From Mariprofundaceae bacterium (GTDB taxonomy: Bacteria; Pseudomonadota; Zetaproteobacteria; Mariprofundales; Mariprofundaceae): a stretch of 46,412 nt of DNA. Shown here in pieces: positions 8,755 through 21,944 of this stretch; position 1 is the first letter of the stretch, and the number at the start of each line of letters is the position of its first letter. The stretch spans positions 1 to 46,412 of the forward strand of contig JAUZQM010000035.1 of NCBI GenBank assembly GCA_030950985.1, read 5' to 3'. The translations under genes were made by a program, and so were the position numbers. The notes beneath the pieces are model-generated. The model saw only the letters and a program-made list of their open reading frames with translations. It was not told the DNA's origin and did no database searches.

Positions 8755-11109
8755 TTATAGGTCGCTGTTAAAAAAATCAGAAGTATTGTCGGGTGTGTTG
8801 CTTGGGAGTACGGGCTTATCCATCTCTTTCGGTGCTGTACCTTCACGAAAAGATTCTAAAAAAGGTTGGGTAGTGGTTGGGCTGGCAAGCTTACCATTTT
8901 TTCGATTGATCATGACCCAATTAATACCATCAGGTACAGAAAAAGCTTCTTTTTTACGATGTTGATGAAAATCTTGCATGGCAGCAATCCATGTGGGTAA
9001 TGCCGCATGCGCACCTGTTTCACGTCTTCCCATTGGGGTTGGCGTATCGCGACCTGTCCAAACCCCAGTGAGAACTTGCGGTGTGTAACCGATAAACCAT
9101 GCATCGACTTGTTTGTTGGTTGTTCCTGTTTTACCTGCGGCAGGGCGATGAAGAACGCGAGCTCGCCGCCCTGTTCCTCGTTGAATCACGCCTTCAAGCA
9201 TATTGGTGGCTAGAAAAGCACTTTGTGGATCAAGTATTTGTTTGGCAGGATGCATACCTTCCCCTGCGGATAACACTGGGTCGACATGACAAATCAAACA
9301 GCGATGCCCAGCGACTTGGCGCAATAATGTATGTCCATTGTGATCTTGAACCTGTTGAATGCTTATAGGTTTCCAAAGTTTTCCCCCTGAAGCCAAAGGA
9401 ATATAAGCTTCTGTAAGTTCTTGCGGTGAAACTTCTGTTGCGCCCAAGGCAATGGCTAATTGAGGTGGGAAATCATGACTAAATGGAAAATCACGTAATT
9501 TATTGATGAAGGTGCGGATGCCAACATCTTGCAAGAGTTTGATAGCAGAGAGATTGCGCGAGTGTTCGAGGGCATCACGCAGTGTTACAGGACCTGCAAA
9601 CTTGTTTTTATAATTTTCAGGTCGCCAAAAATTATCTGTATTGCCACCACCAAACACAATGGGTGTATCCATGATGATGGATGCGGGGGTAAATCCATGT
9701 TCCATCGCTGTGGCATAAAGTAAGGGCTTAAATGCGGAGCCGGGTTGACGTTTGGCTTCGGATACACGATCAAAACCGCTGAATTTAAAATCAAATCCAC
9801 CCACACGCGCTAACACTGTGCCGCGTTTTAAGTCAATGGCATACAAGGCTGATTCGATAGAAGGTTGCTGACTCAGTTGAATGCCACCTTTGCCATCACC
9901 ACGAACAACAATTTCATCCCCTACTATCCAGTGGCGAGGGTGTTGATTCCCTTCTTGAGCTTTTTCCCACCGCCATTTGGGTTTGTTCAATATCCACGTT
10001 TGTTGCAAGGCATCAATGGTCAAACTACCGTCTGCTTGCACTTCTTTTACCAATGCTGGGACAATTTGATCTTTTGCCAACGGTAAGGTGATATGTTTTT
10101 CAGATTCTTTCCATTGTTGAAGAAGCGTTGCCCACTCTTGGCGTGGGTGGTGTTTGGGTGTTCGATAAAACTGACGGTTTTCAACATCTAAAAGTCCATT
10201 GCGCACATCTTGAATGGCTTTATTTTCGCTGGCTTCATCATACGGTACAACAATCGTTAGTCCTTGTTGTCGTAGCATTTGACGCCCAAAACGGCTGACC
10301 AATTGGCGATAAATTTCATTCCCATAAGCACCTTTTAAGTGATTTTTAGGTAAGGGGGCGACGTGTAGTTTTTCATGTGTGGCAATATCAACATCATGAG
10401 GGGAAGCAAGTCCGCTCTTTTTCATTAAAAACAAAACAAGGTTACGACGTTTGATCGCACGATTCATATTCAGATGAGGTGCATATTTCCCGGGAGCTTT
10501 GGGTAAACCTGCCAGCATAGCACATTCAGATAAGGTCAATTCATCCAATGTTTTGCCAAAATAACGCCAAGCAGCAGATGCCACGCCATACGAACCACGG
10601 CCTAAATAAATTTGATTAAGATAAAGATAAAGAATGTCATTCTTGGTGAAATTTTGTTCGATACGGTAGGCAAGAATTATTTCTTTAATTTTACGAACAT
10701 AAGTTTTTTCAGATGTGAGTAAAAAGTTTTTAGCGACTTGTTGGGTGATGGTTGAGCCACCTTGAACTTTATGACCAGCATGAATATTCGCTAAGGTAGC
10801 GGATATAATGCGAGCAGGGTTGATTCCAGGATGTTCGTAAAATTGTTGGTCTTCAGCGGATAAAAAAGCATGAATAAGTTGTTGTGGTATCTCATTGAAC
10901 GGCGTAATTAATCGATGTTCATCGGAATATGCTGCCAATAATTGTCCTTGCGTATTAAAAACACGCGAGGTTAACTTAGGTTGATAATCGGATAACTTGG
11001 TAAGGTTGGGAAGGTTGCTAGAAAAATAAACATAACCTATGGTGACGCCAATCACAGCAAGTAAAGTAAGCGAGGTAAATATTTTAATCATGAGAAATAA
11101 GATACGCAT
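8755..11109 (-). CDS. mrcA: Class A penicillin-binding protein 1A (transglycosylase/transpeptidase)
   Basis: GSTITQQVAKNFLLTSEKTYVRKIKEIILAYRIE; SAFKPLLYATAME (SxxK); AAGKTGTTNKQVDAWFIGY (KTG). Likely start at MRILFLMIK or MIKIF, not the 11214 ORF start. Confidence 0.94.
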   Translation of the reverse strand: MRILFLMIKIFTSLTLLAVIGVTIGYVYFSSNLPNLTKLSDYQPKLTSRVFNTQGQLLAAYSDEHRLITPFNEIPQQLIHAFLSAEDQQFYEHPGINPARIISATLANIHAGHKVQGGSTITQQVAKNFLLTSEKTYVRKIKEIILAYRIEQNFTKNDILYLYLNQIYLGRGSYGVASAAWRYFGKTLDELTLSECAMLAGLPKAPGKYAPHLNMNRAIKRRNLVLFLMKKSGLASPHDVDIATHEKLHVAPLPKNHLKGAYGNEIYRQLVSRFGRQMLRQQGLTIVVPYDEASENKAIQDVRNGLLDVENRQFYRTPKHHPRQEWATLLQQWKESEKHITLPLAKDQIVPALVKEVQADGSLTIDALQQTWILNKPKWRWEKAQEGNQHPRHWIVGDEIVVRGDGKGGIQLSQQPSIESALYAIDLKRGTVLARVGGFDFKFSGFDRVSEAKRQPGSAFKPLLYATAMEHGFTPASIIMDTPIVFGGGNTDNFWRPENYKNKFAGPVTLRDALEHSRNLSAIKLLQDVGIRTFINKLRDFPFSHDFPPQLAIALGATEVSPQELTEAYIPLASGGKLWKPISIQQVQDHNGHTLLRQVAGHRCLICHVDPVLSAGEGMHPAKQILDPQSAFLATNMLEGVIQRGTGRRARVLHRPAAGKTGTTNKQVDAWFIGYTPQVLTGVWTGRDTPTPMGRRETGAHAALPTWIAAMQDFHQHRKKEAFSVPDGINWVMINRKNGKLASPTTTQPFLESFREGTAPKEMDKPVLPSNTPDNTSDFFNSDL

Positions 11110-11161
11110 AAAGCCCGACTCTAAGGTAAATGATTTGCAAGCTGCAAGTATGGTGTTGTGT

Positions 11162-11650
11162 ATGGGCTTGAAAAAAGGTTTTACTGTCATTGAGTTGGTG
11201 ATTGTAATCGCCATTGGAGGGATTTTGACAATGATTGCCGTGCCAGCTTTTCAAGATTGGATGACTCATAGCGCAGTCAATAATGCAACGGCAATGGTGG
11301 TATCTAAGTTGAAACAAGCACGCAATATGGCTGTGGCAGAAAATCGAAATATTACATTATCATTTAATTTAGCGGGAACCACAGTAGTTGGAAGTACATT
11401 TAATTATGATATCAAAGTTTATGCACCGAAACAACCCGAAGTGATTGATCTCAAGCAATTCTCAAAGTCATTGATTTTTCGAAAAAATACGGGTAAAAAT
11501 TTGACATTTGAAAGTTCAGGCCAAATAACAGGAAAAACGACCATGAAAATATTAAAGGGTAATTATTACCAATGTATTACAGTCAATTTAATTGGTAGAT
11601 GCTATGTTTCGACGATGGCTTCAGCGACTCCCACATGTCAGGTTCTTTAG
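11162..11650 (+). CDS. Type IV pilus minor pilin, FimT/GspH-like
   Basis: Type III prepilin signal MGLKKGFTVIELVIVIAIGGILTMIAVPAFQDW; first of a minor-pilin cluster. Confidence 0.88.
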   Translation: MGLKKGFTVIELVIVIAIGGILTMIAVPAFQDWMTHSAVNNATAMVVSKLKQARNMAVAENRNITLSFNLAGTTVVGSTFNYDIKVYAPKQPEVIDLKQFSKSLIFRKNTGKNLTFESSGQITGKTTMKILKGNYYQCITVNLIGRCYVSTMASATPTCQVL

Positions 11651-12205
11651 ATGATAAAACGAGGCTTTACACTTGTTGAGATTCTTGTTGCTTTAGTGAT
11701 TGTATCGGTGGGTATGTTGGCATTGGGCTCTTTTTATACATCCATGATTAGTCAAGAAGGCATTGCACAAGAAAGAATTATCGCCGTTCATATGGCGGAG
11801 CAATTGATTGAGGATTGGCAAAATACAAATACACCACCCACGCCTAATTGCATCATCAATGGTGTAGCAGCAGGGGTGTTGCCGATTAATATTCTTCCGA
11901 CGACCAATCCAATGATCTCAATAAGCAATTGTAGGGTAAACAATGGTATTTCTGTGGCTTTTACAATTATCCTTACTGAAACACCAGCGAAAGCACCGTT
12001 ACCTGTGAGTCATCCCAATAATCCAAGTTTAAATGTTACGGATTCAACGGGAGTTGGGATGTATCCATTGCTAACCTTGTCCGATGCGTCTGGAAATGTG
12101 ATTGCTGGTTCGCCACAGGTAAAAGTGCGTTCTGTAAAGGTATCTTGGATTCATAGTAAGATACAAAGTGTTTACCTGACTCATATTACTCGGTATATGC
12201 CATGA
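11651..12205 (+). CDS. pilV: Type IV pilus minor pilin PilV-like
   Basis: MIKRGFTLVEILVALVIVSVGMLALGSF prepilin signal; PilV-type 'VGMLALG'. Confidence 0.85.
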   Translation: MIKRGFTLVEILVALVIVSVGMLALGSFYTSMISQEGIAQERIIAVHMAEQLIEDWQNTNTPPTPNCIINGVAAGVLPINILPTTNPMISISNCRVNNGISVAFTIILTETPAKAPLPVSHPNNPSLNVTDSTGVGMYPLLTLSDASGNVIAGSPQVKVRSVKVSWIHSKIQSVYLTHITRYMP

Positions 12206-12783
12206 ATCATTTAGAAAAACAACAAGGTTTTACGTTAATTGAATTACTGATTACGACTACCATTGGCTTGATTATTATGGCAGGTATGACATCTGTTTTT
12301 GTTTCCCAAACAAGAACGGCAAACATGTTAAAAAATAAAACCGAAGTGATGGGGGATTTATTTTTAGCGTCTCAAATCATGCAATCGCAGTTAAGAGATG
12401 CGAAAGATATTTGTTGGAATTCCGCAAGTAGTACATTGGTTTATCAAGCCGTTGATTCGAATGTTTCTATTCTTCCATGTTCGACGGCATCACCCGACAA
12501 TGGTTCGTTTAAGTATCAAATCAATACGGCAACAGATTGGAAAATTATGTGGAAGCGTCCATTATCGTTAATGAAACCAGGATCTAAAGGAATACAGCCT
12601 GATGAATTATTACGGGGCTTGCCTACAGTTCGTGGTTTAGTCGTCGCACGTATCCCCCCTCCTCCTGCCACACCTTCTTTGCCCGTTATTTATAAGGTTG
12701 ATTTACAATCAAATTTTACAGGGCAAGCCAATCAAGCCCAAACGTTAGGTTTAACGTTCAAAGTATGGGCAAGGAACAAATAA
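12202..12783 (+). CDS. pilW: Type IV pilus minor pilin PilW-like
   Basis: QQGFTLIELLITTTIGLIIMAGMTSVFVSQ; overlaps pilV stop. Confidence 0.85.
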   Translation: MNHLEKQQGFTLIELLITTTIGLIIMAGMTSVFVSQTRTANMLKNKTEVMGDLFLASQIMQSQLRDAKDICWNSASSTLVYQAVDSNVSILPCSTASPDNGSFKYQINTATDWKIMWKRPLSLMKPGSKGIQPDELLRGLPTVRGLVVARIPPPPATPSLPVIYKVDLQSNFTGQANQAQTLGLTFKVWARNK

Positions 12784-12785
12784 AT

Positions 12786-13958
12786 ATGAATCAACGCGTA
12801 TTGGATACATCCGAGCAAGGTTTTATTTTAGCAACATCTTTGGTGATGTTAGTGTTACTGACGATGCTATCGATTGCCACTTATTATGGCACAGTGATTT
12901 CTCAACAAAACAGTGAGGTAGCTCAATCTTCCACCCAATCCTATTATTATGCTGAGACAGGTCTAAATTATGTGGCGTGGGCATTGAAAAATAATGCGGA
13001 GTTGGATGCTTATGACCCCTATGCAAGAAATAACCGTGATGGTACGGTCGCATTGAATGCCTTTGCTGTGGGGGATCGCCGAGAGTGGGAAGCGAATAGG
13101 GGAAACCCAAGCAATCAACAAAGCATTCAACGTGTTTTTCTAGGAGATACTGCGCCTTTTGTCGATGTGTATGGGCAATTGGGTTACTTTGATAACCGAG
13201 ATTTATATTCGCGTCCTGTGGGTTTGATTGGAAGCCCTGCAGTTGTTAGTCAAACGATTACATTTGGTCAAGTTGGATCGCCTGTTTTTCATGATATTTA
13301 TACGCAGTTGTCAGGATATATTCGTTTGGATATCGACGCATACGGGCAAATCACGCCATCGTTCTCACCGTATGCGCAACATGGCAATAACGCACATCTT
13401 TGTAACGGGCAAACAGTCGGAGATATTCCATGTAATGGTGCGATTGTTTGGCTAACCGCAGGCGATCCATACACGGATCGTGTCTTGTATCCGATTGACC
13501 CTTATGTTGCAGCGCCGTTAAGTGATATCTATGGAAATCCTTTGGCATTGAGTGCTGCGCAGGCACCGCCTATTATCAGCGCTGCTTGCATGACCGATAT
13601 CCAAAGCTGTAACTCTACCAACCCACTGCCAGTAGCGCAGGCTTGTCAAGCTGCGATTGGTAACTGTGTATCATTATCTGCTCCTGTATTAACAACCGTT
13701 GATGTATATTCAGGCGCAATACAAAAACAAATGAAGGATCCTTATCCAGCATACTATCGAGGTTTACCATGTGATTTATCCTTATTTGTTTTGGATAATA
13801 ATCACATGGCGTGTGAACAGCCTACAGATCCAGCGACAGGTAAAGTTACGGGTGGAACAGGCACTTGGTTAGATCCTACCCAGTATGGTTTAGTGGTCTA
13901 TGCCATTGGTTATTCAGGGGGGAAGGCTCGAAAAATGATTCGCATGGTGATAAATTAA
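12786..13958 (+). CDS. PilX-like minor pilin with long C-terminal extension
   Basis: PilX_N-like EQGFILATSLVMLVLLTMLSIATYYG...YYYAETGLNYVAWALKN; about 390 aa with Cys-containing distal region. Confidence 0.75.
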   Translation: MNQRVLDTSEQGFILATSLVMLVLLTMLSIATYYGTVISQQNSEVAQSSTQSYYYAETGLNYVAWALKNNAELDAYDPYARNNRDGTVALNAFAVGDRREWEANRGNPSNQQSIQRVFLGDTAPFVDVYGQLGYFDNRDLYSRPVGLIGSPAVVSQTITFGQVGSPVFHDIYTQLSGYIRLDIDAYGQITPSFSPYAQHGNNAHLCNGQTVGDIPCNGAIVWLTAGDPYTDRVLYPIDPYVAAPLSDIYGNPLALSAAQAPPIISAACMTDIQSCNSTNPLPVAQACQAAIGNCVSLSAPVLTTVDVYSGAIQKQMKDPYPAYYRGLPCDLSLFVLDNNHMACEQPTDPATGKVTGGTGTWLDPTQYGLVVYAIGYSGGKARKMIRMVIN

Positions 13959-14160
13959 GATTCTTTTAAAATTTGAGTGAGTAATAATTATAGTTTTTAT
14001 ATATTATTGTTCTCCCTCTTCATGGAGAACGTTCGCGTTAAACTTCACTCTTCCTTTCTTCCGCTTGTGCGAAAAAAAAGTGTTCATTAGCATTGTTGTG
14101 AACCGCCGTAAGTGATTCAAAAAATCATATCGAAGAGTTGTTTATTGTTTTTAATTTCTA

Positions 14161-14220
14161 GATCCCCGATAAAATATTTCGGGGATGGCGCTTCTTTTTT
14201 CATAAAAGTGCGTAACATCA
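14161..14220. repeat. Fragment of the intergenic hairpin/TIR repeat family
   Basis: Hairpin ATCCCCGA...TCGGGGAT (14162-14169/14179-14186) followed by GTGCGTAACATCA (right-TIR match). Confidence 0.65.
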
Positions 14221-14300
14221 AATATGTATCATGATTGAAGAACCTCACAACAGAAACACAATCTCCCACACAACATCCCTTACAAAATCGTAAATATTGA

Positions 14301-16048
<1,748 letters not shown>

Positions 16049-16049
<1 letters not shown>

Positions 16050-16879
16050 TGTGCCAACGTATTCAAATAGCGGATTTTGAGATTGCCAATGATTTACCCT
16101 TTGTGTTATTTGCAGGACCTTGTGTGATTGAAGGTGAAGATTTCACCTTGCAAGTTGCCGCACAAATTCGTGATATTGCTGCGCGTGTTGGTGTACCTTT
16201 TGTTTTTAAATCAAGTTTTGATAAAGCCAATCGAACCAGTATCGATGGTTTTCGTGGACCGGGTTTGCAAGAAGGTTTGCGAATATTAAAACGTGTTAAA
16301 GATGAAGTGGGTGTACCCGTCATTACCGATGTTCATACACCTGAACAAGCCAAACCTGTGGCAGCCGTGGTAGATATTTTACAAACGCCTGCATTTTTAT
16401 GTCGGCAAACTGATTTTATCACCGCAATAGCCAAAGCAGGTAAACCTGTGAACATTAAAAAAGGACAATTTTTAGCACCGTGGGATATGCCCCATGTGTT
16501 GGAAAAAGCCAAAGCAACGGGCAATCACAATATTATGTTGTGTGACCGTGGCACAAGCTTTGGTTATAATAATCTTGTTTCTGATTTTCGTTCTTTGATG
16601 GTGATGGCAGAAACAGGTGCGCCAGTGGTCTATGATGCGACGCATTCGGTGCAACAACCCGGTGGTTTGGGTGGGGCAACAGGTGGCAATCGTGAATATG
16701 TCCCCGGTTTGTCACGTGCAGCTGTTTCAATTGGTGTGGCGGCTGTATTTATGGAAGTTCATCCACATCCCGATCAAGCCAAATCAGATGGACCAAATTC
16801 ATTGGCATTGGCTGATTTAGAAGCTTTGTTGGTGACATTGAAAAAAATTGATGCCGTTGTCAAAGGCTATGAAGTATAA
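16049..16879 (+). CDS. kdsA: 3-deoxy-8-phosphooctulonate (KDO-8-P) synthase
   Basis: [56 protein letters not shown] overlaps the pyrG stop. Confidence 0.96.
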
Positions 16880-16982
16880 AAATTAGTAACGATTCAGCTC
16901 ACCTATTTTTTTGTCGTGCTGAATAGTTACAAAAATTGAATCAATGAAAACGTCAGCAATGGGGCTGATGTAGGAGTAAGAT

Positions 16983-18263
16983 GTGAGTGAAATTATTAGT
17001 GTACATGGCCGTGAGATTTTTGATTCTCGAGGCAACCCAACGGTTGAAGTCGATGTACGTTTGGAATCGGGTGCTTTTGCACGTGCCGCAGTACCCAGTG
17101 GTGCATCCACAGGTCAATATGAAGCTGTTGAATTGCGTGATGGTGGTGCGCGTTTGTCTGGTAAAGGCGTTCGCAAGGCTGTTGGGCATGTCAATGGTGA
17201 ACTTGCCAAGACTGCAATCGGTCATGATGCATCAGATCAACGTGGTTTGGATCATGCCTTGATTACATTGGATGGCACACCGAATAAAGGTCGTTTGGGT
17301 GCCAACGCTATTTTGGGTGTTTCATTGGCGGCTGCCAAAGCCCAAGCCGTTGAAGATGAAGTATCCTTGTTTCAACACCTTGGTGGCGAAAATGCGGTAT
17401 TGATGCCTGTACCTTGCATGAATGTAATCAATGGTGGTTCTCATGCCGATAACAACATTGATTTCCAAGAATATATGATTGCACCCGCTGGCGCATCGAA
17501 CTTTGCTCAAGCTTTAGAAATGGGTGCAGAAGTTTTTCATGCGCTAAAATCAGTGTTAAGCAAAGCTGGACATATCACAGCGGTGGGTGATGAAGGTGGT
17601 TTCGCGCCCAACCTTGGTTCAAATGAAGAAGGTATTACCGTTATTCTTGAAGCCATTGAACAAGCTGGCTTAAAAGCAGGCTCGGACATTGTATTAGCCA
17701 GTGATATGGCTGCCTCTGAATTTTATAAAGATGGTTTCTATGTCTTGGCTGGTGAAGGTGGACGCAAGCTCGATTCTGAAGGTATGGTGGATTTGATTGA
17801 GTCATTTTGTAAACAATACCCATTGGTCTCCGTTGAAGATGGTTTGGATGAAAATGATTGGGATGGTTGGTCTTTATTAACTGATCGTTTGGGGGATAAA
17901 GTCCAATTGGTTGGCGATGATTTGTTCGTGACCAATCCTGAAATTCTAAAGAAAGGCATTGAAAAGAATATTGCCAATGCTTTATTGGTGAAAGCCAATC
18001 AAATTGGTACATTAACTGAAACCATTGCTGCTGTTACGATGGCACATGATGCAGGTTATCGTTGCATGATGTCCCATCGCTCGGGTGAAACCGAAGATGC
18101 AACCATTGCTGATTTGGCAGTGGCATTGAACTGTGGTCAAATCAAATCAGGTTCAGCATCACGTTCGGATCGCATGGCAAAATACAACCAATTACTTCGC
18201 ATTGAAGAAGAATTGGGCGACCGTGCACGTTATGCAGGTTTGGCAACTTTTTCTAAACAATAA
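16983..18263 (+). CDS. eno: Enolase
   Basis: [58 protein letters not shown] start with GGAG upstream. Confidence 0.97.
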   Translation: MSEIISVHGREIFDSRGNPTVEVDVRLESGAFARAAVPSGASTGQYEAVELRDGGARLSGKGVRKAVGHVNGELAKTAIGHDASDQRGLDHALITLDGTPNKGRLGANAILGVSLAAAKAQAVEDEVSLFQHLGGENAVLMPVPCMNVINGGSHADNNIDFQEYMIAPAGASNFAQALEMGAEVFHALKSVLSKAGHITAVGDEGGFAPNLGSNEEGITVILEAIEQAGLKAGSDIVLASDMAASEFYKDGFYVLAGEGGRKLDSEGMVDLIESFCKQYPLVSVEDGLDENDWDGWSLLTDRLGDKVQLVGDDLFVTNPEILKKGIEKNIANALLVKANQIGTLTETIAAVTMAHDAGYRCMMSHRSGETEDATIADLAVALNCGQIKSGSASRSDRMAKYNQLLRIEEELGDRARYAGLATFSKQ

Positions 18264-18275
18264 AGCATTTAGCCT

Positions 18276-18596
18276 TTGAAATTACTGTATACCATCAAGA
18301 GCTGGCTCCTTTGGGGGCTGGCTCTCCTTGTTTTAGCTTGGATGACATATCAGCTCATTTTTTCCAAGCATGGCTATGTTGTCTATCAACAAGAACAACA
18401 GCAGATCATTGCCTTGCAACATCAAGCCGATGATTTAAAAAAGCAGCGTGAAACCATGATACGCCATATTCTTCAATTGCGTCACGATCCAAAAGCGTTA
18501 GAAGATTTAGTCCATCAACAATTGGGCTATGTGTACCCCGATGAATATATATTGATTATGCCTGATGAAAAAATACAGGCAAAGGAGTCGAAATGA
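18276..18596 (+). CDS. ftsB: Cell division protein FtsB-like (septum formation initiator)
   Basis: Short protein with N-terminal TM and coiled coil; ALEDLVHQQLGYVYPDEYIL tail; immediately downstream of eno. TTG start. Confidence 0.82.
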   Translation: MKLLYTIKSWLLWGLALLVLAWMTYQLIFSKHGYVVYQQEQQQIIALQHQADDLKKQRETMIRHILQLRHDPKALEDLVHQQLGYVYPDEYILIMPDEKIQAKESK

Positions 18597-19960
18597 CTAA
18601 AGTTGTCACACGTTTTGCACCCAGTCCCACAGGTTTGATGCACTTAGGCAATGTGCGTACTGCCTTATTAAATTGGCTATATGCTCGCAAATTGGGTGGA
18701 CGTTTTTTATTGCGCTTTGAAGATACGGATGCGTCACGTTCAGAAGAAGAATTTGTAAATGCCTTAAAACAAGATTTACAATGGTTGAAACTTGATTGGG
18801 ATGGTGAAGCTTTATTTCAATCTAAACATGCAGGTCAACATCAAGATGCGTTGGATGCGTTGGCAGAAAAAGGTTTGGCGTACCGTTGTTTTTGTAGCGA
18901 AACACAGCTTGGTTTGGATCGTAAATTAGCCACCTCAAGAGGGCTTCCACCGCGTTATTCAGGCAAATGCCGCACATTATCCCATGAAGAATCCTTAGAA
19001 CGAAGTCAAACAGAATCGTTTGTTTGGCGTTTGCCCATTCACAGCCAAGAGGGTGAAGTGCATGTACCCGATGCTTTGCGTGGTGATGTTGTGTTTGCGC
19101 GCCGTGATTTGGATGACCCTGTGGTCGTGCGTTCCGATGCTTCGTTTACATTTTTATTGCCCAATGCCATTGATGATGCTGTTGATGGTATTACCCATGC
19201 CTTGCGTGGTGATGATCATTTAACCAATTCTGCGTACCAAGTTTGGTTGCTTGAAGCATTGAATTTAAACGTGCCAACCTATGTTCATCATGGTCTTTTA
19301 CTGGGTGAAGATGGGGCAAAATTATCCAAACGTACGGGCAGCCATTCAGTAGCTGAACTACGTCAAGAAGGTTTGATTCCTGAATCCTTAGTACAAGCAA
19401 TGACACGCCTTGGGCATCCCAATATTGCTGATGATGCCGTAGATATTGCTGATTTATTGGCAGCTTTTGATGTGGAACATATTTCACGTTCATCCGTAAA
19501 ATGGTCCAATGATGATATGTGGCGCTGGCATACACGTTTATTACATCACATGGATGAAACTTCCTTGTTACCATTGATTCAACAACATCTGCCAGAAGCA
19601 AACATCGATTTTGTAACATTGATTCGTGGCAATTTGGAGCGTGTTGAAGATGCTTTGATATATGCCCGTTTAATGGATAGCGATACAAATTTAAACCCTG
19701 ATGAAAAAGCTGTGGTGGAGGGTGCTGCTGAACATTTTTACGAAACAGCCTTAGAACTTTGGCTGGCTATGGAAACAGCTGATTGGAAAACTTGGATGAA
19801 TGCCGTAAAAATGGAAACAGGCTGCAAAGGTAAGGGATTATTTATGCCTTTGCGTGTCGCATTAAGTGGTGCGATACATGGTCCTGAAATGTCATCTATC
19901 GTGAATTTCTTAGGCAAAGAAGGGGTTACTGAACGTCTTCAATCTGTGTTAAAAGCATGA
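18593..19960 (+). CDS. gltX: Glutamyl-tRNA synthetase
   Basis: VTRFAPSPTGLMHLGNVRTALLNWLYAR; GAKLSKRTG (KMSKS-like). Confidence 0.95.
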   Translation: MTKVVTRFAPSPTGLMHLGNVRTALLNWLYARKLGGRFLLRFEDTDASRSEEEFVNALKQDLQWLKLDWDGEALFQSKHAGQHQDALDALAEKGLAYRCFCSETQLGLDRKLATSRGLPPRYSGKCRTLSHEESLERSQTESFVWRLPIHSQEGEVHVPDALRGDVVFARRDLDDPVVVRSDASFTFLLPNAIDDAVDGITHALRGDDHLTNSAYQVWLLEALNLNVPTYVHHGLLLGEDGAKLSKRTGSHSVAELRQEGLIPESLVQAMTRLGHPNIADDAVDIADLLAAFDVEHISRSSVKWSNDDMWRWHTRLLHHMDETSLLPLIQQHLPEANIDFVTLIRGNLERVEDALIYARLMDSDTNLNPDEKAVVEGAAEHFYETALELWLAMETADWKTWMNAVKMETGCKGKGLFMPLRVALSGAIHGPEMSSIVNFLGKEGVTERLQSVLKA

Positions 19961-21324
19961 GTTTGCAGCTTTACAACACATTTTCAGGTAAAAAAGAGCC
20001 TTTCACGCCGTTACAAGCAGGCAAGGTGGGTATGTATGTCTGTGGTGTGACTGTGTATGATTATTGTCATGTTGGACATGCTCGTGTGATGGTGGTGTTT
20101 GATGTCATTTATCGTTGGTTAAAAGCCTCGGGATATGATGTGAATTATGTACGCAATTTCACTGATGTAGATGATAAAATCATTGCCCGTGCTGCGGAAC
20201 AAAACATTGATATCCAAAGCCTCACGAACAATATGATTGATGCTTTTCATGTGGATGCTGATGCTTTGAATTGCTTACGTCCAAGCCTTGAACCGCGTGC
20301 TACAGCACACATTCCCACCATGATTCGCATGATTGAAACATTGATTGAACGTCAATCGGCTTATGTGTCGGATTCAGGCGATGTATTGTATGCCGTTCGC
20401 TCGTTTGAATCGTATGGTCAATTATCTGGCAAGGATATTGATGATTTAGAATCGGGCAGTCGCGTGGATGTGGATCATCAAAAACGTGACCCTTTGGATT
20501 TTGTTTTATGGAAACAAGCGAAAGAAGGTGAACCTTCTTGGGCATCACCTTGGGGACATGGTCGCCCTGGTTGGCATATTGAATGTTCCGCCATGAGTTG
20601 TGAATATTTAGGCAAGACCTTTGATATTCATGGTGGTGGTATGGATTTAAAATTCCCTCATCATGAAAATGAAATCGCCCAAGCGTGTGCTGCCAACGAT
20701 GGTGAATTTGCACGCTATTGGTTACACAATGGTTTTGTGAACATCAATGCTGAAAAAATGTCCAAATCACTAGGTAATTTTTTTACGATTCGTGAAGTTA
20801 CTGAAAAATACCATCCCGAAGTTTTGCGTATGTTTGTCTTGGGAACGCATTACCGCTCACCGTTGGATTTTTCAGACGCAGCCTTGGATGCTTCCAAAGC
20901 AGCCTTGAATCGATTGTATGAAACCAAACGACGTATCATGGATATGCCAACAATCAATGTTGAACCCAACCCTTCTTTCGTTGCTGCATTGAATGATGAT
21001 TTCAATACACCCGAAGCCTTGGCAGAACTATTTGAATGCTCACGGCGTATCAATAAAGCGTTGAATGAAGGGCAAAAAGCAGATAAAGACATCGCCCATT
21101 TCACCAGCATGACAGCATTGTTGGCTATTCTTCAAGCATCAAGCGATGTATGGTTTCAAGGTGGTATCGACGATAATCATGACATTGATACTTTGATTAT
21201 GGAGCGGACTGAAGCTAAAAAAGAACGTGATTTTGCTAGAGCCGATGCCATTCGTGATAAACTTTCAGCACAAGGTATTATTTTGGAAGATGGCATCAAT
21301 GGAACCACTTGGAAAAAGAGGTAA
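19957..21324 (+). CDS. cysS: Cysteinyl-tRNA synthetase
   Basis: [46 protein letters not shown]. Confidence 0.97.
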   Translation: MSLQLYNTFSGKKEPFTPLQAGKVGMYVCGVTVYDYCHVGHARVMVVFDVIYRWLKASGYDVNYVRNFTDVDDKIIARAAEQNIDIQSLTNNMIDAFHVDADALNCLRPSLEPRATAHIPTMIRMIETLIERQSAYVSDSGDVLYAVRSFESYGQLSGKDIDDLESGSRVDVDHQKRDPLDFVLWKQAKEGEPSWASPWGHGRPGWHIECSAMSCEYLGKTFDIHGGGMDLKFPHHENEIAQACAANDGEFARYWLHNGFVNINAEKMSKSLGNFFTIREVTEKYHPEVLRMFVLGTHYRSPLDFSDAALDASKAALNRLYETKRRIMDMPTINVEPNPSFVAALNDDFNTPEALAELFECSRRINKALNEGQKADKDIAHFTSMTALLAILQASSDVWFQGGIDDNHDIDTLIMERTEAKKERDFARADAIRDKLSAQGIILEDGINGTTWKKR

Positions 21325-21326
21325 AT

Positions 21327-21944
21327 ATGTCAAATCAACAGCAAAAAAGTAGCCATGTCGTCTGGCATGAAAGTAAGGTAAGCCAAACCATGCGTGAACA
21401 ATCAAACGGGCATCAAGGTGCTGTTTTGTGGTTCACGGGGCTTTCGGGATCTGGAAAATCAACCTTGGCAAACGCTGTGGAAGAATGTTTACACGGTATG
21501 AAAGCAAAAACCTTTGTCATTGATGGTGATAATGTTCGTCATGGTTTGTGTGCCGATTTAAGCTTCTCTGATGAAGATAGGGTGGAGAATATCCGTCGGG
21601 TGGGTGAAATGGCTGGTTTATTTGTTGAAGCTGGCATCTTAACGCTTACTGCCTTTATTTCTCCGTTCCGCGCCGATCGTGACAAAGTACGCTCCATTAT
21701 TGGTGAGCGTTTTATCGAAGTTCATTGCAATACTGCTTTAGAAATTTGTGAATCGCGTGACGTGAAAGGCTTATATAAAAAGGCTCGGGCTGGTGAAATC
21801 CCTGATTTTACAGGTATTTCGTCACCTTATGAAGCACCTGAACATCCAGAATTATGTGTCAATACTGGCAATCATGATTTAAGTGTGTGTGTGAATCAGG
21901 TTGTCGATTACCTGATTCAACAACACGTTATCGAAGCCACTTAA
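21327..21944 (+). CDS. cysC: Adenylylsulfate (APS) kinase
   Basis: [43 protein letters not shown]; no cysD/cysN adjacent. Confidence 0.92.
   Translation: MSNQQQKSSHVVWHESKVSQTMREQSNGHQGAVLWFTGLSGSGKSTLANAVEECLHGMKAKTFVIDGDNVRHGLCADLSFSDEDRVENIRRVGEMAGLFVEAGILTLTAFISPFRADRDKVRSIIGERFIEVHCNTALEICESRDVKGLYKKARAGEIPDFTGISSPYEAPEHPELCVNTGNHDLSVCVNQVVDYLIQQHVIEAT

Noticed and set aside
11039-11161. N-terminal extension of the FimT ORF overlapping the PBP1A start
   Set aside because: The type III prepilin signal begins at MGLKKGFTVIE (11162); upstream codons are the divergent intergenic region and mrcA antisense.
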